From: Streptomyces broussonetiae
GTDB taxonomy: Bacteria; Actinomycetota; Actinomycetes; Streptomycetales; Streptomycetaceae
Assembly: GCF_009796285.1 (NCBI RefSeq)
Contig: NZ_CP047020.1
Location: forward strand, 6,262,001-6,326,000
Reading direction: 5' to 3'
Length of the DNA stretch: 64,000 bases
The notes below the pieces were generated by a model. It was not told the DNA's origin and did not search any database. It was given only the letters and a program-made list of their open reading frames with translations. Below are positions 9,869-19,607 of the stretch, in pieces. A program made the translations under genes and the position numbers. How positions within the stretch are numbered: the first letter of the stretch is position 1; every line of letters begins with the position of its first letter.

Positions 9869-12274
9869 TCAGCCGGTGGCCGCGGGCACCGACTGCTCGG
9901 CCCACACCGTCTTGCCGACCCGGTCGTGGCGGGTGCCCCAGCGTTCGGCGAGCTGGGCGACCAGCAGCAGGCCCCGGCCGCCCTCGTCGAAGATGCGGGC
10001 GCGGCGCATGTGCGGGGTGGTGCCGCTCGCGTCGTACACCTCGCAGATGAGGGTCGAGTCGTGGTGGATCAGCCGGAGCCGGATGGGCGGACGGCCGTAG
10101 CGGATGGCGTTGGTGACCAGCTCGCTGACCATCAGCTCCGTGGTGAACGCGGCGTCCGGCAGACCCCATGCGGACAGTTGCTCCTCGGTGAGGCGGCGGG
10201 CGTGGGCGACCGTCGCGGGGTCGTCCGCCAGCTCCCAGGTGGCGACCTGGTCCTCGTGCAGGGCGCGGGTGCGGGCGACGAGCAGGGCGATGTCGTCGTC
10301 GGGCCGGTGGCTCACCAGTGCGGCGAGCACGTGGTCGCAGACCGCCTCCAGCGACCGCGCGGGCCGGCCGAGCGCGGCGAACATCTTGTCCAGCGCCTCG
10401 TCGATGTCGTGCTCGCGGGCCTCGAACAGCCCGTCGGTGTACAGGGCGAGCAGGGTGCCCTCGGGCAGGTCGGTCTCGACGGCCTCGAAGGGCAGCCCGC
10501 CCAGCCCGAGCGGCGGCCCGGCGGGCACGTCGAGGAAGCGGACCTCGCTGTCCGGGGTGACCAGGGCGGGCGGCGGATGCCCGGCCCGGGCCAGGGTGCA
10601 CCGGCGCGACACCGGGTCGTAGACCGCGTACAGGCAGGTGGTGCCGATGCCGCCCGCGGTGTCGCCGGCCGGGTCCGCGCTGCTCTCGTCGGCGGCGAGC
10701 CGCAGGACCAGGTCGTCGAGGTGGGTCAGCAGTTCGTCGGCCGGCAGGTCGACGTCGGCCAGGGTGCGCACCGCGGTGCGCAGCCGGCCCATGGTGGCCG
10801 AGGCACGGATGCCGTGCCCGACGACGTCACCCACGACGAGCGCCACCCGGGCCCCGGACAGCGGGATCACATCGAACCAGTCGCCGCCCACGCCGGCCCG
10901 GGTGGCGGTCGGCAGATAGCGGGAGGCGACCTCCAGGGCCGCCTGGTCGGGCAGGGTGTGCGGCAGCAGGCTGCGCTGCAGGGCCACCGTGGTGGTGCGG
11001 GCGCCGGAACGGTCGCGGGCCTGCCGGATGCCGGCCGCGGCCCTGGCCGTGAACTCCTCGGCCTGCCGCAGGTCCTCGGGACCGAACGCCTGCCGCTCGC
11101 GCAGCCGGCCGAACAGGGCCACGCCGAGCAGGCTGCCCTCGGCGAGCAGCGGCACCGCCAGAAGCGAGCGCGTCGCGGACGCCCGCAGCCAGGCCGCGCC
11201 CGGGTCCAGCGCGGCCCACTCGGTGACGATCGGGTCCACCGTGTCGTACAGCAGCGGCCGGCCGGCCGCCAGGCACTGGGCGGGCGGGGAGTCCGGCGGG
11301 CACACGACCGTCTCGCCCACGCCGGCGCCGGGCCCGGGCCGTGCCTCGTCCGGTACGGCCCGCAGAGCGGCGCGGCGCAGCACGACAGGGCCCGGCAGCG
11401 GGGCGGAGTCCTCGGCCTCCGTGGGCGGGGCGTCGAGGAGGTCGACCACTATGACGTCGGCGAGCCGGGGGACCGTGACCTCGCCGAGTTCCTGCGCGGC
11501 CCGTGCCTGGTCCGCCGCCGTGCCGGCCCGTGCGCCGCTCTCGCCCGGTGCGCCTGCCCACTCCGGTGCGCCTGCCGACTCCGGTGCGCCCGGGGAGTCC
11601 GGGGCGACCGGGGGCCGGGTGGACAGGCAGACGGCCCGCACCGTGCCGCCCGCGTCCTTCAGCGGGGTGAGCACGATGCCGCGGTCCAGCTCAGGGCCGA
11701 GCCGGACCCGGGTCTCCTGTGCCTCGCCGGAGTCCAGCGCGCGTCGCATGGACCGGTCGGCCTCCTCGCTCGCGGCGCCGGGCACGATGTGCGGCAGCCC
11801 GAGCCCGCGCATCGTGGACTCGGGCAGGGCGAGGGCGCGTTCCATCCGGTGGTTGGCGCGCACCAAACGCAGCTCGGCGTCGAAGATGGCGAGCGGGAAC
11901 GGGGACTGCAGAAACGTCCACTCCTCCAGCGGCTCGCCTCGCGGCGGTCGCGCGCGGGCCGGTACGGCACTCACCACGAGCCAGTCGGAGACCCCGGTGG
12001 CCGAGGTCCGGCGGTGCGCGAGCACTCCCAGTTCCAGCAGTCGGCCGTCGCGGTGGCGCAGGGGGACGATGCCGCTCCAGCGCTGCCGTCCGGCCAGCAT
12101 CCGGCGGGCCGGTCCGCCGTCGGCGGCGAGCAGGGCGGTGGCGGGGCGGCCGACGACAGCGGGGGAGTCGTAGCCGAGCAGCCGCCGTGCGCCTTCGCTC
12201 CAGCCCGTGAGGACGCCCTGCTCATCGATGGTGGCCGTGGCCGTGTACGTCGACTGCCGCTCCTGTCGCTCCAT
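9869..12274 (-). CDS. PAS-PAS-GAF-SpoIIE phosphatase with C-terminal anti-sigma-type ATPase
   Basis: Regulatory protein of 801 residues. It begins with two PAS domains (about 10-100 and 115-210), followed by an Ala/Gly/Pro-rich linker and a GAF domain (about 290-415). A SpoIIE-type PP2C phosphatase follows (GVGGDWFDVIPL with metal Asp, VVGDVVGHG, LYTDGLFEAR, DDDIALLV). The C-terminal HATPase_c_2 module resembles RsbW anti-sigma kinases (ELMVSELVTNAIRYG and DEGGRGLLLV). Such proteins both dephosphorylate anti-sigma-antagonists and may phosphorylate them, linking an unknown signal to sigma-factor control. It is a single gene; the ATG at 12274 begins MERQERQS. No partner anti-anti-sigma gene lies nearby. 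Confidence 0.92.
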   Translation of the reverse strand: MERQERQSTYTATATIDEQGVLTGWSEGARRLLGYDSPAVVGRPATALLAADGGPARRMLAGRQRWSGIVPLRHRDGRLLELGVLAHRRTSATGVSDWLVVSAVPARARPPRGEPLEEWTFLQSPFPLAIFDAELRLVRANHRMERALALPESTMRGLGLPHIVPGAASEEADRSMRRALDSGEAQETRVRLGPELDRGIVLTPLKDAGGTVRAVCLSTRPPVAPDSPGAPESAGAPEWAGAPGESGARAGTAADQARAAQELGEVTVPRLADVIVVDLLDAPPTEAEDSAPLPGPVVLRRAALRAVPDEARPGPGAGVGETVVCPPDSPPAQCLAAGRPLLYDTVDPIVTEWAALDPGAAWLRASATRSLLAVPLLAEGSLLGVALFGRLRERQAFGPEDLRQAEEFTARAAAGIRQARDRSGARTTTVALQRSLLPHTLPDQAALEVASRYLPTATRAGVGGDWFDVIPLSGARVALVVGDVVGHGIRASATMGRLRTAVRTLADVDLPADELLTHLDDLVLRLAADESSADPAGDTAGGIGTTCLYAVYDPVSRRCTLARAGHPPPALVTPDSEVRFLDVPAGPPLGLGGLPFEAVETDLPEGTLLALYTDGLFEAREHDIDEALDKMFAALGRPARSLEAVCDHVLAALVSHRPDDDIALLVARTRALHEDQVATWELADDPATVAHARRLTEEQLSAWGLPDAAFTTELMVSELVTNAIRYGRPPIRLRLIHHDSTLICEVYDASGTTPHMRRARIFDEGGRGLLLVAQLAERWGTRHDRVGKTVWAEQSVPAATG

Positions 12275-12396
12275 CGCCGCTCATCTCGCCCTTGCTCGGC
12301 AGGCTCTCCCTGACCAGCATCGTCCGGGGCGGCTTGGAGCACCAACGCAGTGACCCCTGCCGCCCGGCAGAGGTCACCGCGGTCCTGACCCGGGCG

Positions 12397-13248
12397 TCAG
12401 CCGTTGGCCAGCGCCTGCACCCGGTCCAGCGCGCCATTGAACTTGTCGTGGTCGCCGACGGTCGGGCCGGAGGAGGTGTACTGCCACATCGTGTAGTACG
12501 ACCAGCCGGCCGGCAGCGTCCCCGGGTCCGAGGCGTAGCGGGCGATCCACAGCGGGTTGTTCGCCGCGAAGCCGCCGTAGTTGCCGGTGCAGTCGCTCCA
12601 CCAGCTGGTCGCCGTGTAGATCACGGCGTCCCGGCCGGTGCGCGCCTTGTACGTGTTCAGGAAGTCGGCGATCCAGCTGACCATCGCGCCGGCCGACTTG
12701 CCGTAGCACTCGGCGCCGTACGGGTTCCACTCGATGTCGAGGGCGCCGGGCAGGGTCTTGCCGTCCTTGGACCAGCCGCCGCCGTGGTCGACGAAGTAGT
12801 TGGCCTGGGTGGCGCCGCTGGTGGTGTCCGGGGTGGCGAAGTGGTAGGCGCCGCGGATCATGCCCACGTTGTACGAGCCGTTGTACTGCTGGGCGAAGTA
12901 CGGGTTCGTGTAGTACGTGCCTTCCGTGGCCTTGGTGTACGCCCACTTGACCCCGCTGCTCCACAGGGTCGACCAGGCGACGTTGCCCTGGTAGCCGGCG
13001 ACGTCCACGCCCTCGGTCTGGGTGGCGTCACCCGTGGTGGGCGTGCCGCTTTGGCCGTCGTGGGCGAGGACGCCCATGCCCATGTGGGCGGAGCCGCGGC
13101 CGGGCGTGGTCGTGGCCTGGGCGGAGGCTAGGGGAAGGCTGAGGCAGAGCGCCGCGAACAGGGCCGTGACGAGGACGGCGGCCGGGCGTGGACGCGGGGA
13201 ACGAGGGGTGTGGGGGGTGCGGTCGGAGCCGGGTCTGTGCACGGGCAT
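12397..13248 (-). CDS. Secreted GH25 lysozyme (N-acetylmuramidase)
   Basis: Protein of 283 residues with an N-terminal signal peptide (Arg/Pro-rich n-region, then AAVLVTALFAALCLSLPLASAQA). The mature part is a GH25 muramidase: GVDVAGYQGNVAW supplies the first active-site Asp, ALDIEWNPYG the catalytic Asp/Glu pair, and the WIARYA and MWQYTS motifs are typical. It cleaves the beta-1,4 bond between MurNAc and GlcNAc outside the cell. The ATG at 13248 has GGAGGC just upstream; the same frame continues far upstream across the divergent MarR gene, but without signal-peptide sense. It may act in cell-wall turnover or against competitors. Confidence 0.93.
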   Translation of the reverse strand: MPVHRPGSDRTPHTPRSPRPRPAAVLVTALFAALCLSLPLASAQATTTPGRGSAHMGMGVLAHDGQSGTPTTGDATQTEGVDVAGYQGNVAWSTLWSSGVKWAYTKATEGTYYTNPYFAQQYNGSYNVGMIRGAYHFATPDTTSGATQANYFVDHGGGWSKDGKTLPGALDIEWNPYGAECYGKSAGAMVSWIADFLNTYKARTGRDAVIYTATSWWSDCTGNYGGFAANNPLWIARYASDPGTLPAGWSYYTMWQYTSSGPTVGDHDKFNGALDRVQALANG

Positions 13249-13337
13249 GACGTGCCTCCGGAAAGTGAGGTGGGGGCGAGAATGTGGGGGGTCCGTCCCA
13301 CTGGCGTGGGCATGCCATTCATTGCCTGATAAAGAAG

Positions 13338-13349
13338 CTACGCACGTAG
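13338..13349. promoter_or_regulatory. Inverted repeat CTACG-CA-CGTAG between lysozyme and marR
   Basis: A perfect 12-bp inverted repeat lies in the 228-bp divergent gap. A second imperfect palindrome with arms TTTC and GAAA occupies 13443-13458, close to the MarR start. Either could be an operator for the MarR protein. Only the symmetry is seen; the function is inferred. Confidence 0.35.
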
Positions 13350-13476
13350 ATGACGGCGTGGGAAGGGGGTCCGGACGCCGCCGTTGGTCTACGCCTGCGA
13401 AATACTTACGGAGCTGCGGCAATGACGACTTTTGGCAGAAACTTTCAGGATCGCGAAACCGGGTAGGGGTGCTGAC

Positions 13477-13968
13477 GTGCACGAGGACGGAAACGATGGC
13501 GCACATCGAGCAGCCGGGCAGATGACGCCCAGTGGTGCAGACCAGGAATTCCTGGCGCTGGAGCGGGAGTTGACCGTGCTGCTGCGGCGCGCCCGGGCCA
13601 ACCAGGGCGAGATGGCCCGCGAGGTCCATCCCGACCTGGAGTCCTCCGCGTACGGGCTGCTCATCCGGCTCGACGAGTGCGGCGGTCAGCGGGCCACGGA
13701 ACTCGCCGCCTACATCGGCGTCGGCAAGGCCACCATGTCCCGCCAGCTGCGCGCCCTGGAGGAGCTGGGACTGATCGCCCGGGAGCCCGACCCCGCCGAC
13801 GGCCGCGCCTGGCTCGTCACGCTCACCGGCGAGGGGCGCGGCCGGGTCGGCAAGGTCCGCGAGGCGCGCCGCGCGCGCTATGTCAGCCAGCTCGCCCACT
13901 GGGACCGCAGCGAGGTCGCGGAACTGGCCCGGCTGCTGCACCAGTTGAACGGCGTCATGGAGAAGTAG
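13477..13968 (+). CDS. MarR-family transcriptional regulator
   Basis: Winged-helix regulator of 163 residues. After a short polar N-terminus come the dimerisation helix FLALERELTVLLRRAR, the HTH GQRATELAAYIGVGKATMSRQLRALEELGLIAREPDPADGRAWLVTLT (read in segments) and a C-terminal helix. The pattern DPADGRA is the MarR wing. The GTG at 13477 follows GTAGGGG; an ATG at 13522 is a good alternative and a TTG at 13432 is less likely. It is divergent from the GH25 lysozyme gene, which it may control. Ligand unknown. Confidence 0.85.
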   Translation: MHEDGNDGAHRAAGQMTPSGADQEFLALERELTVLLRRARANQGEMAREVHPDLESSAYGLLIRLDECGGQRATELAAYIGVGKATMSRQLRALEELGLIAREPDPADGRAWLVTLTGEGRGRVGKVREARRARYVSQLAHWDRSEVAELARLLHQLNGVMEK

Positions 13969-13995
13969 GCCCGACGGTGGCGCACGGGGAACCGG

Positions 13996-14784
13996 TCACA
14001 GCTCCACGTAGACCACCGTCGCGTCGTCGTGCGTCTTGCTGCGCCCCAGGAACGCCCGCTCCTCCCGGTCCGCCGTCTCCCGTTCCCGCACCCGGTCCAC
14101 GAGTGCCCGGGCGCCCTCCTTCTCGACCACGTCGAACAGGGCGGCCCAGTCGCCCTCGTGGAACTTCTCCGTCCAGCGGGTCGCCCCGTCCGTGAGCGCG
14201 GCCAGGGCCCGGACCGCCTCGCGCGGCGCGGTGCCGGCGACCGCGCGGGCGGCCACCGAGGGGTCGGCGGCGGCCGTGAAGAAGCCGCCCTCCTTGTTGC
14301 GGAGATTCGCGTCCACCAGGGCCTCGGTGGCGAGCGCGGAGCGCGGCAGCCGGGCCAGCCGGTCGTCCAGGACCGGGGTGAGCGTGCCGTCGGGAGCCTT
14401 CAGGAACAGTGCGGCGTCGGCCAGCACCAGATACTCGACCGTGTCGGCCGACCAGCGGGCCAGGGCCACGGTTGCCTGAGGGGTTCGCGGGTGAGAAAGC
14501 TCACAGGTTTGGACGTGGGCCTCCGCGGTCCGGGCGATCGCCCGCGCGAGAATCTCCGGGAGCGTCAGATCTCGCCTCGAAACGGTCAGTTCGGTCAGTG
14601 CGCCGCCGAGCCGTGTGGTGAACCAGGGAACGGAATGCAGACACCCCGTCTCACCCCTCGGCGGCGTCACCCCGTCCAGGGCGACCACGCAACCGCCCTG
14701 TCCGGAGGCGGGTAGTCCGACACCGGCGAAGTCTTCGTTGGGGCGGTTGGCCTCGCCGGGCTCCGAAACGAGATCAGTTCGCAT
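13996..14784 (-). CDS. PP2C-like serine/threonine phosphatase domain protein
   Basis: Protein of 262 residues resembling divergent PP2C phosphatases. PNEDFAGVG near the N-terminus corresponds to the first metal-binding Asp motif. CVVALDGVTPP is the DG motif. AALTDGATRW and THDDATVVYVEL at the C-terminus supply further metal ligands. It has no membrane segment or regulatory domain. The ATG at 14784 (MRTDLVSEPGEANRPNED) is chosen because the upstream in-frame extension looks like untranslated DNA. Convergent with marR (28-bp gap). The 373-bp gap up to cvnA (14785-15157) holds no gene and probably divergent promoters. Confidence 0.75.
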   Translation of the reverse strand: MRTDLVSEPGEANRPNEDFAGVGLPASGQGGCVVALDGVTPPRGETGCLHSVPWFTTRLGGALTELTVSRRDLTLPEILARAIARTAEAHVQTCELSHPRTPQATVALARWSADTVEYLVLADAALFLKAPDGTLTPVLDDRLARLPRSALATEALVDANLRNKEGGFFTAAADPSVAARAVAGTAPREAVRALAALTDGATRWTEKFHEGDWAALFDVVEKEGARALVDRVRERETADREERAFLGRSKTHDDATVVYVEL

Positions 14785-15157
14785 CGGGCCAGTCTGCACG
14801 AGGCCTTCACGGGATCCGCCAAAGGCTGGTGAGCGCCCTCGAATTGATGCGATCCAGCAGGTCGGACGTCCGCTTTGCGGCGGAATGGCCCATTCCGGGA
14901 AGGCGCGAGCGGCGAATACTGCCAAAGCCTGCCGCGTGCGTCCAACCGGCGTGCCCCACGGGGGCTGCGTACGGGCCGCAGGAACTTGCCCGCCAACTCC
15001 CCTCCGATGTTCACTCCTTCGGGTGGCGGGTCAGGTGATGCGCGACCACCGCCCACCGGCACTGGGAGGGTCGGGAACCGTACGAACCGGGTGTACGCAC
15101 CACTTGGCACCGAAATGACGGGGCGCCACCCGGGCCCCTGGGTAGACGAGTTCAGGA

Positions 15158-18043
15158 ATGCGAGCACCGGTGCAGAAAAAGCGGCCTCGGCGCACAGGCA
15201 GGCAGACGGACCTCACGGGGGCCGCCCGGCAGACTTCCGTGGGCCACGGCCGCCCCACTCATGTGCGCACCCGGCTGATCGTCGCCGTCGCCGTGGTGGC
15301 CGCCGCGATCGCCGGCGCCGGGGCGCCTTCCCTGCTCAGCGCCTCCCAGCAGGTCAGTGACACCCAGGACCTGGTGACGCTGGCCACCCGCACCCAGGAC
15401 GCGCTCGCCCTTGCGAACTCCCTCGCCGACGAGCGTGACGAGGTCACCTCCTACATCGCGGCCGGGCGTCCCAAGTCCGAGGCTCCCTCCGAGGACCGCA
15501 GCGCCCGCGTCGACCGCGAGGTCGAGGACCTGCGCGCCGAGTCCGACACCCCGGCGAGCCTGCGCAGCACCCTCGACGGCATCGACGCGGTCCGGCACGA
15601 CGCGCTCACCGGCAAGACCACGGCCCTGCAGGCCCACGAGGCGTACTCGGCGACGATCACCGCCCTGCACCTGGTCGCCGAGCAACTGGCCGAACAGTCG
15701 ACCGCGCGGGCCGGCTCCGGCGCCCACGCGCTCGCCGAGCTGGACACCGCCGTCCAGCAGTCCGCCGCCGCCCGCGGTCTGCTGCTGGCCGCGCTGAACG
15801 TGCCCTCCGTCACCCGGACGGTGATCAACCCGGTCACCGGCCTGCCCGTCACGACCTCCACCGCCTCGCGGGCCGACAGCAGGCAGCGCGACGCCCTGTC
15901 CGCCGCCGCCCAGCAGGCCCGGCTGCGCGCCGACGCGGCCCTCGCCGACTTCCGCGAGACCGCCCCCCAGGCCTCCGTCGAGTCCTACGACACCACGGTC
16001 ACGGGTCCGGACGTCAACTCGGCGGAGAAGTACCTGGCCACGCTCACCGCGCAGCCCACCCTCACCGACAGCGAGCAGGCCACCAGCGCCAAGAAGCTGG
16101 ACGCGGTCCTGTCCGCCCGCGTCGACCTGATGCGCGGCGCGGAATCGGCCCTCTACGACCACCGCACCAAGACCCTGGCCACGCTCCGGGACGACGACGT
16201 CACCACCCTGGAGATCCGGATCGCCGTCCTCGGCGCTCTGATGCTGGTCGCCGTGGGCATCGCGGCGGCCTTGGCCCGCACCCTCACCCGTCCCCTGTCC
16301 GTGCTGCGCCGCGGCTCGGCCAGGCTGGCCGAGTCCGAGGAACCGGGCACCCAGGAGCCGATCGCCTTCACCGGTCGCAACGACGAGTTCGCCCAGGTCG
16401 TCCGCTCGGTCAATGCCCTGCACACGCACGCGGCGGCCCTGCGCGAGCGGGTGGCCACGCTGGAGACCGACCGCAAGCACCTGGTCGGACAGCGGCAGAA
16501 GATGGCCGACGCCCGCGAGGAACTGCGCTCCGAACTCGCAGAATCAGCAGCCCAGTTGGAACGGCTGCGCAGCAGCATCGGCGGTACGTTCGTCAACCTC
16601 GCTCTGCGCACCCTCGGCCTGGTCGAGCGCCAGCTCGCCGTCATCGAGGGCCTGGAGGAGCGCGAACAGGACCCCGACCGGCTCGCCACGCTCTTCAAGC
16701 TGGACCACTTCGCCACGGTCATGCGCCGGCACAGCGAGAACCTCCTGGTCCTCGCCGGTACCGAGCACGTCCAGCAGCACCACGGCCCGGTCCCGCTGGT
16801 CGACGTCGTCCGCGCGGCGGTCAGCGAGATCGAGCGCTACGAACGCGTCCGTATCGCGGCGCTGCCCCCGCACGCCCACCTGGCGGGCTTCGCGGCCGAC
16901 GACCTCTCCCACCTGCTGGCCGAACTCATGGAGAACGCCTCGTCGTTCTCCCCGCCGGACCTGCCGGTCGAGGTCTCCGGCTGGCTGCTGGAGAGCGGCG
17001 AAGTGATGCTCTCGGTCCAGGACGAGGGCATCGGCATGGCGACCGACCGCCTCGAGCACCTCAACGCCCGCCTGGCCGGCTTCGACCCCGAGTCGCACTA
17101 CGACCACGAGGGCGACGCCGGTCTCGGCCTCGGCCTGTACGTCGTCGCGCGCCTCGCCCACCGCCACGGCGTCCGCGTGCAGCTGCGCGAGCAGAAGCAG
17201 GGCGGCATCGCGGCGGTCGTGGTCCTGCCCGCCACCCTGCTCACCGAGGCCCCGCCGACGGCCATGCCCCCGCAGACCACATCCATGAGCGGCACCGGCA
17301 CCTTCTCCCTGCCCGGCGCCGACGCCGAGGTCAACTCCAACGTCCTGCACGGCCGTACGAAGCACACGGACCCCCTGGTCGCCCTGGCGGAAGAGGCGGT
17401 ACGGGCGGAGGCGGCCACCGCCGGTCCTGCCCGCGCGGACGCCTCTGCCGCCGAGACCGAAGAGCCCGCCGTCCACGAGCAGGCCGCCCCGGCCGCCGCG
17501 CAGCAGGCGGAGACCCGTCCCAAGGCCCCGGCGGAGACCTACGCCGAGTCGACGATGGAACTGCTACTCCCGGACGTACGCCAGGACCCGCCGAGCACCG
17601 CACCGGCCACTGAACCGGTGATCGAGCCGGCCACCGAAGCAGCGACCGGAGCAGCGACCGAAGCAGCCACCGAGCGGGACGCCGCCTTCACCGCTTCGTC
17701 GGCCCCCGCACATCCGTCAGTGCCCGACTCCCCGGCCGCGCCCACGGCTCCGGCAGCCGCCGACGGCGGCGAACCCGAGGCGGCGGAGCGGGTCACCAGC
17801 AAGGGGCTCCCCAAGCGCACACCCAGGATCACCGCACCCGCCGCCCCGCCCCGCCAGCGCAGCGGCAACGTGGACGCCGAAGCCCTCCGCAGGAGGCTCG
17901 GCGGGTTCCGCAGCGGCGCCCAGGCCGGCTACCGCGAGGTGGAGGCCGAGATCGCCGAACAGACCGCCGGCCACCAGCGCCCGGCCGCATACGTACACGC
18001 CGAAGAATCCACGGGGGGCACAGCCGAGGAGGCAAGCAGTTGA
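15158..18043 (+). CDS. cvnA: Conservon sensor kinase-like protein CvnA
   Basis: Membrane histidine-kinase-like protein of 961 residues that heads a conservon. The first membrane segment (about 40-60) is followed by a long extracytoplasmic region rich in helices and resembling a nitrate/nitrite-sensing (NIT) domain. A second membrane segment comes at about 355-375, then HAMP, a coiled coil, and the kinase-like core with VMRRHSENLLVLAG, an N box ELMENASSFSPP, and G boxes DEGIGM and GLGLGLYVV. The last 250 residues are low-complexity Ala/Pro/Glu. Conservon CvnA proteins act with CvnB-D like a G-protein-coupled receptor complex. The ATG at 15158 is preceded by CAGGA. The stop overlaps cvnB. Confidence 0.93.
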   Translation: MRAPVQKKRPRRTGRQTDLTGAARQTSVGHGRPTHVRTRLIVAVAVVAAAIAGAGAPSLLSASQQVSDTQDLVTLATRTQDALALANSLADERDEVTSYIAAGRPKSEAPSEDRSARVDREVEDLRAESDTPASLRSTLDGIDAVRHDALTGKTTALQAHEAYSATITALHLVAEQLAEQSTARAGSGAHALAELDTAVQQSAAARGLLLAALNVPSVTRTVINPVTGLPVTTSTASRADSRQRDALSAAAQQARLRADAALADFRETAPQASVESYDTTVTGPDVNSAEKYLATLTAQPTLTDSEQATSAKKLDAVLSARVDLMRGAESALYDHRTKTLATLRDDDVTTLEIRIAVLGALMLVAVGIAAALARTLTRPLSVLRRGSARLAESEEPGTQEPIAFTGRNDEFAQVVRSVNALHTHAAALRERVATLETDRKHLVGQRQKMADAREELRSELAESAAQLERLRSSIGGTFVNLALRTLGLVERQLAVIEGLEEREQDPDRLATLFKLDHFATVMRRHSENLLVLAGTEHVQQHHGPVPLVDVVRAAVSEIERYERVRIAALPPHAHLAGFAADDLSHLLAELMENASSFSPPDLPVEVSGWLLESGEVMLSVQDEGIGMATDRLEHLNARLAGFDPESHYDHEGDAGLGLGLYVVARLAHRHGVRVQLREQKQGGIAAVVVLPATLLTEAPPTAMPPQTTSMSGTGTFSLPGADAEVNSNVLHGRTKHTDPLVALAEEAVRAEAATAGPARADASAAETEEPAVHEQAAPAAAQQAETRPKAPAETYAESTMELLLPDVRQDPPSTAPATEPVIEPATEAATGAATEAATERDAAFTASSAPAHPSVPDSPAAPTAPAAADGGEPEAAERVTSKGLPKRTPRITAPAAPPRQRSGNVDAEALRRRLGGFRSGAQAGYREVEAEIAEQTAGHQRPAAYVHAEESTGGTAEEASS

Positions 18044-18537
18044 CCGCGCCCAGTACCTACGGACTGAGCAGTGAAGCCCGCAACCTGCACTGGCTGCTGA
18101 CCAACCTGGTGGAGGAAGTACCCGGCATCGAATCGGTTGCCGTGGTCTCCTCGGACGGCCTGCTGCTGCTCTCGTCCGACCCCGGACACACCGAGCAGAC
18201 CCGCCGGGCCCGCCCGGCCAAAGGGCCCCGTGGCTCCTCCGCGGACCTCGCCACCGTCGTCTCCGGCATCGGCAGCCTCACCGTGGGCGCCGCCCGGCTG
18301 ATGGCGTTCGGCGGGGTCAAGCACACGATGGTCGCGATGGAGGAGGGCAGTCTGTTCGTGATGTCCATCAGTGACGGCTCACTGCTCGGAGTGCACGGTT
18401 CCGCCGAGTGCGACATGAGCGTGGTGGCGTACCACATGGCCCTGTTCGTCGGCCGCGCCGGGCACGTCCTGACCCCCGAACTCCGCAGCGAGCTGCGAAA
18501 GTCCCTGGAAGCCGAGTCGGTGGGGAGCACCCGATGA
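18040..18537 (+). CDS. cvnB: Conservon roadblock/LC7 protein CvnB
   Basis: Roadblock/LC7-fold protein of 165 residues, expected to bridge CvnA and the GTPase CvnD. Typical segments are LHWLLTNLVEEVPGIESVAVVSSDGLL, VGAARLMAFGGVKHTMVAME and GSLLGVHGS (read in pieces). It uses a TTG start at 18040 with a perfect GAGGAGG site and a 4-bp TTGA overlap with the cvnA stop. The next gene overlaps by ATGA, so the cluster is translationally coupled. Confidence 0.93.
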   Translation: MTAPSTYGLSSEARNLHWLLTNLVEEVPGIESVAVVSSDGLLLLSSDPGHTEQTRRARPAKGPRGSSADLATVVSGIGSLTVGAARLMAFGGVKHTMVAMEEGSLFVMSISDGSLLGVHGSAECDMSVVAYHMALFVGRAGHVLTPELRSELRKSLEAESVGSTR

Positions 18538-18944
18538 GCGGCACGCCCAAGAGGCTCCCCGTGCGCGGCGGCGAACGCAAACCCGCCCGCGTCCGCCCCT
18601 ACTCGCTCACCGGCGGCCGTACCCGCTTCGGCCACGTCCTCCTCGTGGAGACGTTCGTCGCGGCGCTCGAAGCCCCGGAGGAGCGTAGGGAGCTGGCGAA
18701 TGGTTCCCTCAACACCCGGGTCATGCCGGAGATGCGGGCCATCGTCGAACTGTGCCGCCGTATGCGCACGGTGGCCGAGATCGCCGCGCTGCTGCAGATG
18801 CCGCTCGGCGTGGTCCGCGTGCTCCTCAGCGACCTCGCGGACCAGGGAAAGATCCGTGTGTACGGCACCGGGACCGGTCACGGCACCGGCCGTCCGGACC
18901 GCGCTCTGCTGGAAAGGGTGCTCGGTGGACTCCGTCGTCTCTGA
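18534..18944 (+). CDS. cvnC: Conservon DUF742 protein CvnC
   Basis: DUF742 protein of 136 residues. Characteristic parts are VRPYSLTGGRTR near the N-terminus and the winged-helix-like RRMRTVAEIAALLQMPLGVV RVLLSDLADQGKI (read in two pieces). The family occurs almost only in conservons. ATG start at 18534 inside the cvnB stop (ATGA). The 3' end overlaps the next gene by 20 bp. Confidence 0.93.
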   Translation: MSGTPKRLPVRGGERKPARVRPYSLTGGRTRFGHVLLVETFVAALEAPEERRELANGSLNTRVMPEMRAIVELCRRMRTVAEIAALLQMPLGVVRVLLSDLADQGKIRVYGTGTGHGTGRPDRALLERVLGGLRRL

Positions 18945-19584
18945 CGCCGCCGCCTCCGCGGTCGGAGGCATTCCCCTCGTCGCCGGTTTCACCGAGCCCG
19001 ACGAGGACCTGAAGTCCTGGCAGACGGACCGCACCCGGGCTCCCGTCGCCACGAAGATCGTGGTGGCCGGGGGCTTCGGCGTCGGCAAGACCACGCTGGT
19101 CAGCGCCGTCTCGGAGATCACGCCCCTGCAGACCGAGGCGCTGATGACCGAGGCGAGCGAGGAGACCGACGACCTGACCGCCACGCCGGACAAGCTCACC
19201 ACCACCGTGGCCATGGACTTCGGCCGCATCACGCTCGACGACGACCTGGTGCTCTACCTGTTCGGCACGCCGGGCCAGCAGCGGTTCTGGTTCATGTGGG
19301 ACGACCTGGTGCGGGGCGCGATCGGTGCGGTCGTCATGGCCGACACCCGTCGGCTGAAGGACTGCTTCCCGGCACTGGACTACTTTGAGAGCTGCGGGCT
19401 GCCGTACGTCGTCGCCGTCAACCACTTCGACGACAGCGAGCTGTTCGAGCCGGAGGACGTCCGGGAGGCGCTGACCATACCCGCGCACATCCCTGTCATG
19501 ATCATGGATGCGCGGCGTCGGATTTCGGCCATCGAGACACTCCTCGCCCTGGTCGGCCACGCGCTGGACGAAACCCCCGAGTAG
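18925..19584 (+). CDS. cvnD: Conservon GTPase CvnD
   Basis: Small GTPase-like protein of 219 residues. P-loop VAGGFGVGKTTLVSA, switch region with Thr residues, DDLVLYLFGTPGQQRFWFM (the G3 motif has GTPG instead of DxxG), and AVNHFD as the NKxD equivalent. These features match the MglA-like ATP/GTP-binding CvnD family. GTG start at 18925 with GGAAAGG upstream, 20 bp inside cvnC. Its output is expected to go to the flavoprotein 23 bp downstream, which is the fifth member of the cluster. Confidence 0.93.
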   Translation: MDSVVSDAAASAVGGIPLVAGFTEPDEDLKSWQTDRTRAPVATKIVVAGGFGVGKTTLVSAVSEITPLQTEALMTEASEETDDLTATPDKLTTTVAMDFGRITLDDDLVLYLFGTPGQQRFWFMWDDLVRGAIGAVVMADTRRLKDCFPALDYFESCGLPYVVAVNHFDDSELFEPEDVREALTIPAHIPVMIMDARRRISAIETLLALVGHALDETPE

Positions 19585-19607
19585 TCCCGGTTAGGAGCAC
19601 CACCCGC